Assembly (NCBI RefSeq): GCF_022678485.1
Contig: NZ_JALBYP010000039.1
Span: 1-64,000 of the forward strand
Reading direction: 5' to 3'
From: Aliiroseovarius sediminis
Lineage (GTDB): Bacteria; Pseudomonadota; Alphaproteobacteria; Rhodobacterales; Rhodobacteraceae
Length of the DNA: 64,000 bases
Part shown: positions 62,866-64,000 of the stretch, piece after piece
Numbering within the stretch: the first letter of the stretch is position 1
Layout: every line of letters begins with the position of its first letter
Notes under the pieces: model-generated
Told to the model about the DNA's origin: nothing
The model's database searches: none
What the model saw: only the letters and a program-made list of their open reading frames with translations
Position numbers and translations under genes: made by a program

Positions 62866-63426
62866 GCGGAAGAAAGACCCCCTATTTCCTGCCACCTTCC
62901 ACCAAGGCTGGCCCTACCTTACGATAATATATCAAGCTGTCAATTATATACTTACGTCGCATTCAGGCTCAGGCAGCCTTGGTGTCCGCTTCCCCCGCGG
63001 CCCGCAGGGACGCGGCTCTGCCGCCCTCACCACCGGGCGACACCTGTCCTAGGGGTCCCGTCCGCCAGCCCCGCCCGAGGGTCTGGCCGAACACATGCGT
63101 GTTCGGACGGAACCGCGGGCGGGCGCAAACCCCACCGACAGGGCGGACAGGCAGGGTCAAGGAGGGCCAGATTTGGCTTGCCAAATCTCTGCCGCAAAAA
63201 CCGGGAGGCTCTGGCCGATAGGTTTTTGTGGATGGCCCCCTTGAGGCTGACTGGCCGGTCTGTCGCGGCCTGATCATTCCGGGGGTAGTGCGTCCCTTGA
63301 TCGCGCAGCGACCGGCACCAAGGCGAGGTCGCTGCCGGCGATCACCCGCGCCGGTGACGGCATCCCTGGAACAGGGATCGGGCCGCCCCAAGATCGTCCT
63401 GGGGCGGCCCATCCTCGTGAGAGGAT
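62866..63426. other. Candidate oriT region with three inverted repeats
   Basis: No gene is seen in about 560 bp upstream of the relaxosome operon. Three inverted repeats stand out: CCGAACAC-ATGC-GTGTTCGG at 63087-63106, AGATTTGG-CTTG-CCAAATCT at 63169-63188, and CAAAAACC/GGTTTTTG at 63195-63228 with an 18-base loop. An AT-rich stretch (62925-62955) lies next to mobC. Position and structure fit an origin of transfer; a nic site was not located with confidence. Confidence 0.5.
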
Positions 63427-63633
63427 TTAGTCCTGGGGATCTTTCGCGCTCGGTGGGAACATCACCAGCTCCGAGACCGCGACCGGGAAGTCGAGCTTGA
63501 GGCTGAAGAACTCCGAACCGTCCCCGTTGCGGGTGTTGCGGAACATCGCACCCACGCGCTGAAAACGGGTGCGCTCCTGGCCATCGGTGTCGGTGAACTT
63601 GACGGGGACGGTGGCGACGTAGTGGTTGGTCAT
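63427..63633 (-). CDS. Small plasmid-type protein, 68 residues
   Basis: MTNHYVATVPVKFTDTDGQE, FQRVGAMFRNTRNGDGSEFF and LKLDFPVAVSELVMFPP describe a short beta-rich soluble protein, similar in style to DUF736 plasmid proteins. ATG behind AAGGAG. Found, from memory, beside relaxase genes of alphaproteobacterial plasmids. Function unknown. Confidence 0.7.
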   Translation of the reverse strand: MTNHYVATVPVKFTDTDGQERTRFQRVGAMFRNTRNGDGSEFFSLKLDFPVAVSELVMFPPSAKDPQD

Positions 63634-63689
63634 TTGGGTTACTCCTTGTTGCGATGGGGATCACCCGGCACGGGGCAAGAGGCCCGGTC

Positions 63690-63745
63690 GCAAGCGCAAA
63701 TACGGAGGGTCCGCGGCCAGCCGTGGAAGCCGTATTTGTGCTTGC
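63690..63745. repeat. 16-bp inverted repeat upstream of the 68-residue gene
   Basis: Arms GCAAGCGCAAATACGG (63690-63705) and CCGTATTTGTGCTTGC (63730-63745) pair with one mismatch over a 24-base loop. It may be a terminator of a gene to the right or a replication/transfer site. The remaining bases to 64000 show no gene I can support. Confidence 0.55.
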
Positions 63746-64000
63746 CGAAGCGTGAGCTGAGGGCACGAACGGGCCGACCCCGTGCGATCCACATCTATGA
63801 GCAAAAAGGAGTGATCCGGATGACCCTTGCCATCACGCAGCCGCCACCATCCGCGTCCGCGTCCCGCCGAGCCTGGCCGGGGTGCTGACGGAGCCCGCCC
63901 GCGTGGATGCGATGGTCCGCAACACCACCTGAGGGACGCGCAAGTCTTCGGCCTCAAGCGCGACGTCTCGACCCCTCGCGTCTTCCACTGCTGGCGATGC

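Overview
The window looks like an IS-riddled accessory replicon or island of a Rhodobacterales (Roseobacter-group) alphaproteobacterium. Grounds: the proteins resemble roseobacter versions (long PhnE, DUF1045 phosphonate protein, soluble PhoR, rhodobacterial VirB operon with two lytic transglycosylases), the Pho boxes have the alphaproteobacterial 11-bp register, and the DNA is GC-rich. All family assignments come from reading the sequence, not from searches.

Region 1 (1-20.5 kb) is a phosphorus-scavenging block. After IS debris and a truncated phnD-like gene come phnM, a DUF1045 gene in antisense, phnN-L-K-J-I-H-G (C-P lyase, minus strand), divergent phnF, a truncated SDR gene, phnE-E-D-C (phosphonate uptake), then phoR-pstS-pstC-pstA-pstB-phoU-phoB on the plus strand. 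Pho-box-like 11-bp repeats lie before phnG, phnC and pstS.

Region 2 (20.5-24.3 kb) is a nest of insertion sequences: an IS256-type element abuts the 5' half of an IS3-type element, which is itself split by an intact IS110-type element with a candidate bridge RNA. The missing 3' half of the same IS3 type lies at the left edge of the window in the opposite orientation.

Region 3 (24.4-37.5 kb) holds two ugp-type glycerol-3-phosphate/phosphodiester ABC operons, one ending in an endonuclease/exonuclease/phosphatase-family gene, the other containing a glycerophosphodiesterase. Their promoters share one motif architecture in the Pho-box register. Between them sit a thermonuclease remnant, a secreted hypothetical and a second complete IS256 element. 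The second operon is visibly AT-richer.

Region 4 (37.6-51.2 kb) passes through IS scars into a complete VirB-type IV secretion operon: virB1-B2-B3-B4-lipoprotein-SLT/VirB5 hybrid-virB5-B8-B9-B10-B11-DUF4177-hypothetical-virB6, with nearly every junction overlapping.

Region 5 (51.3-64 kb) is cargo (UPF0149/SEC-C protein, HEPN-like gene, LysR plus SDR plus membrane protein, an alpha-CTD-like 436-residue protein, a truncated IetA-like AAA+ ATPase) followed by virD4, a VirD2-type relaxase, a MobC-like gene and a hairpin-rich candidate oriT. Together the window reads as a conjugative backbone that carries, and has been rearranged around, a multi-operon phosphate-starvation module.
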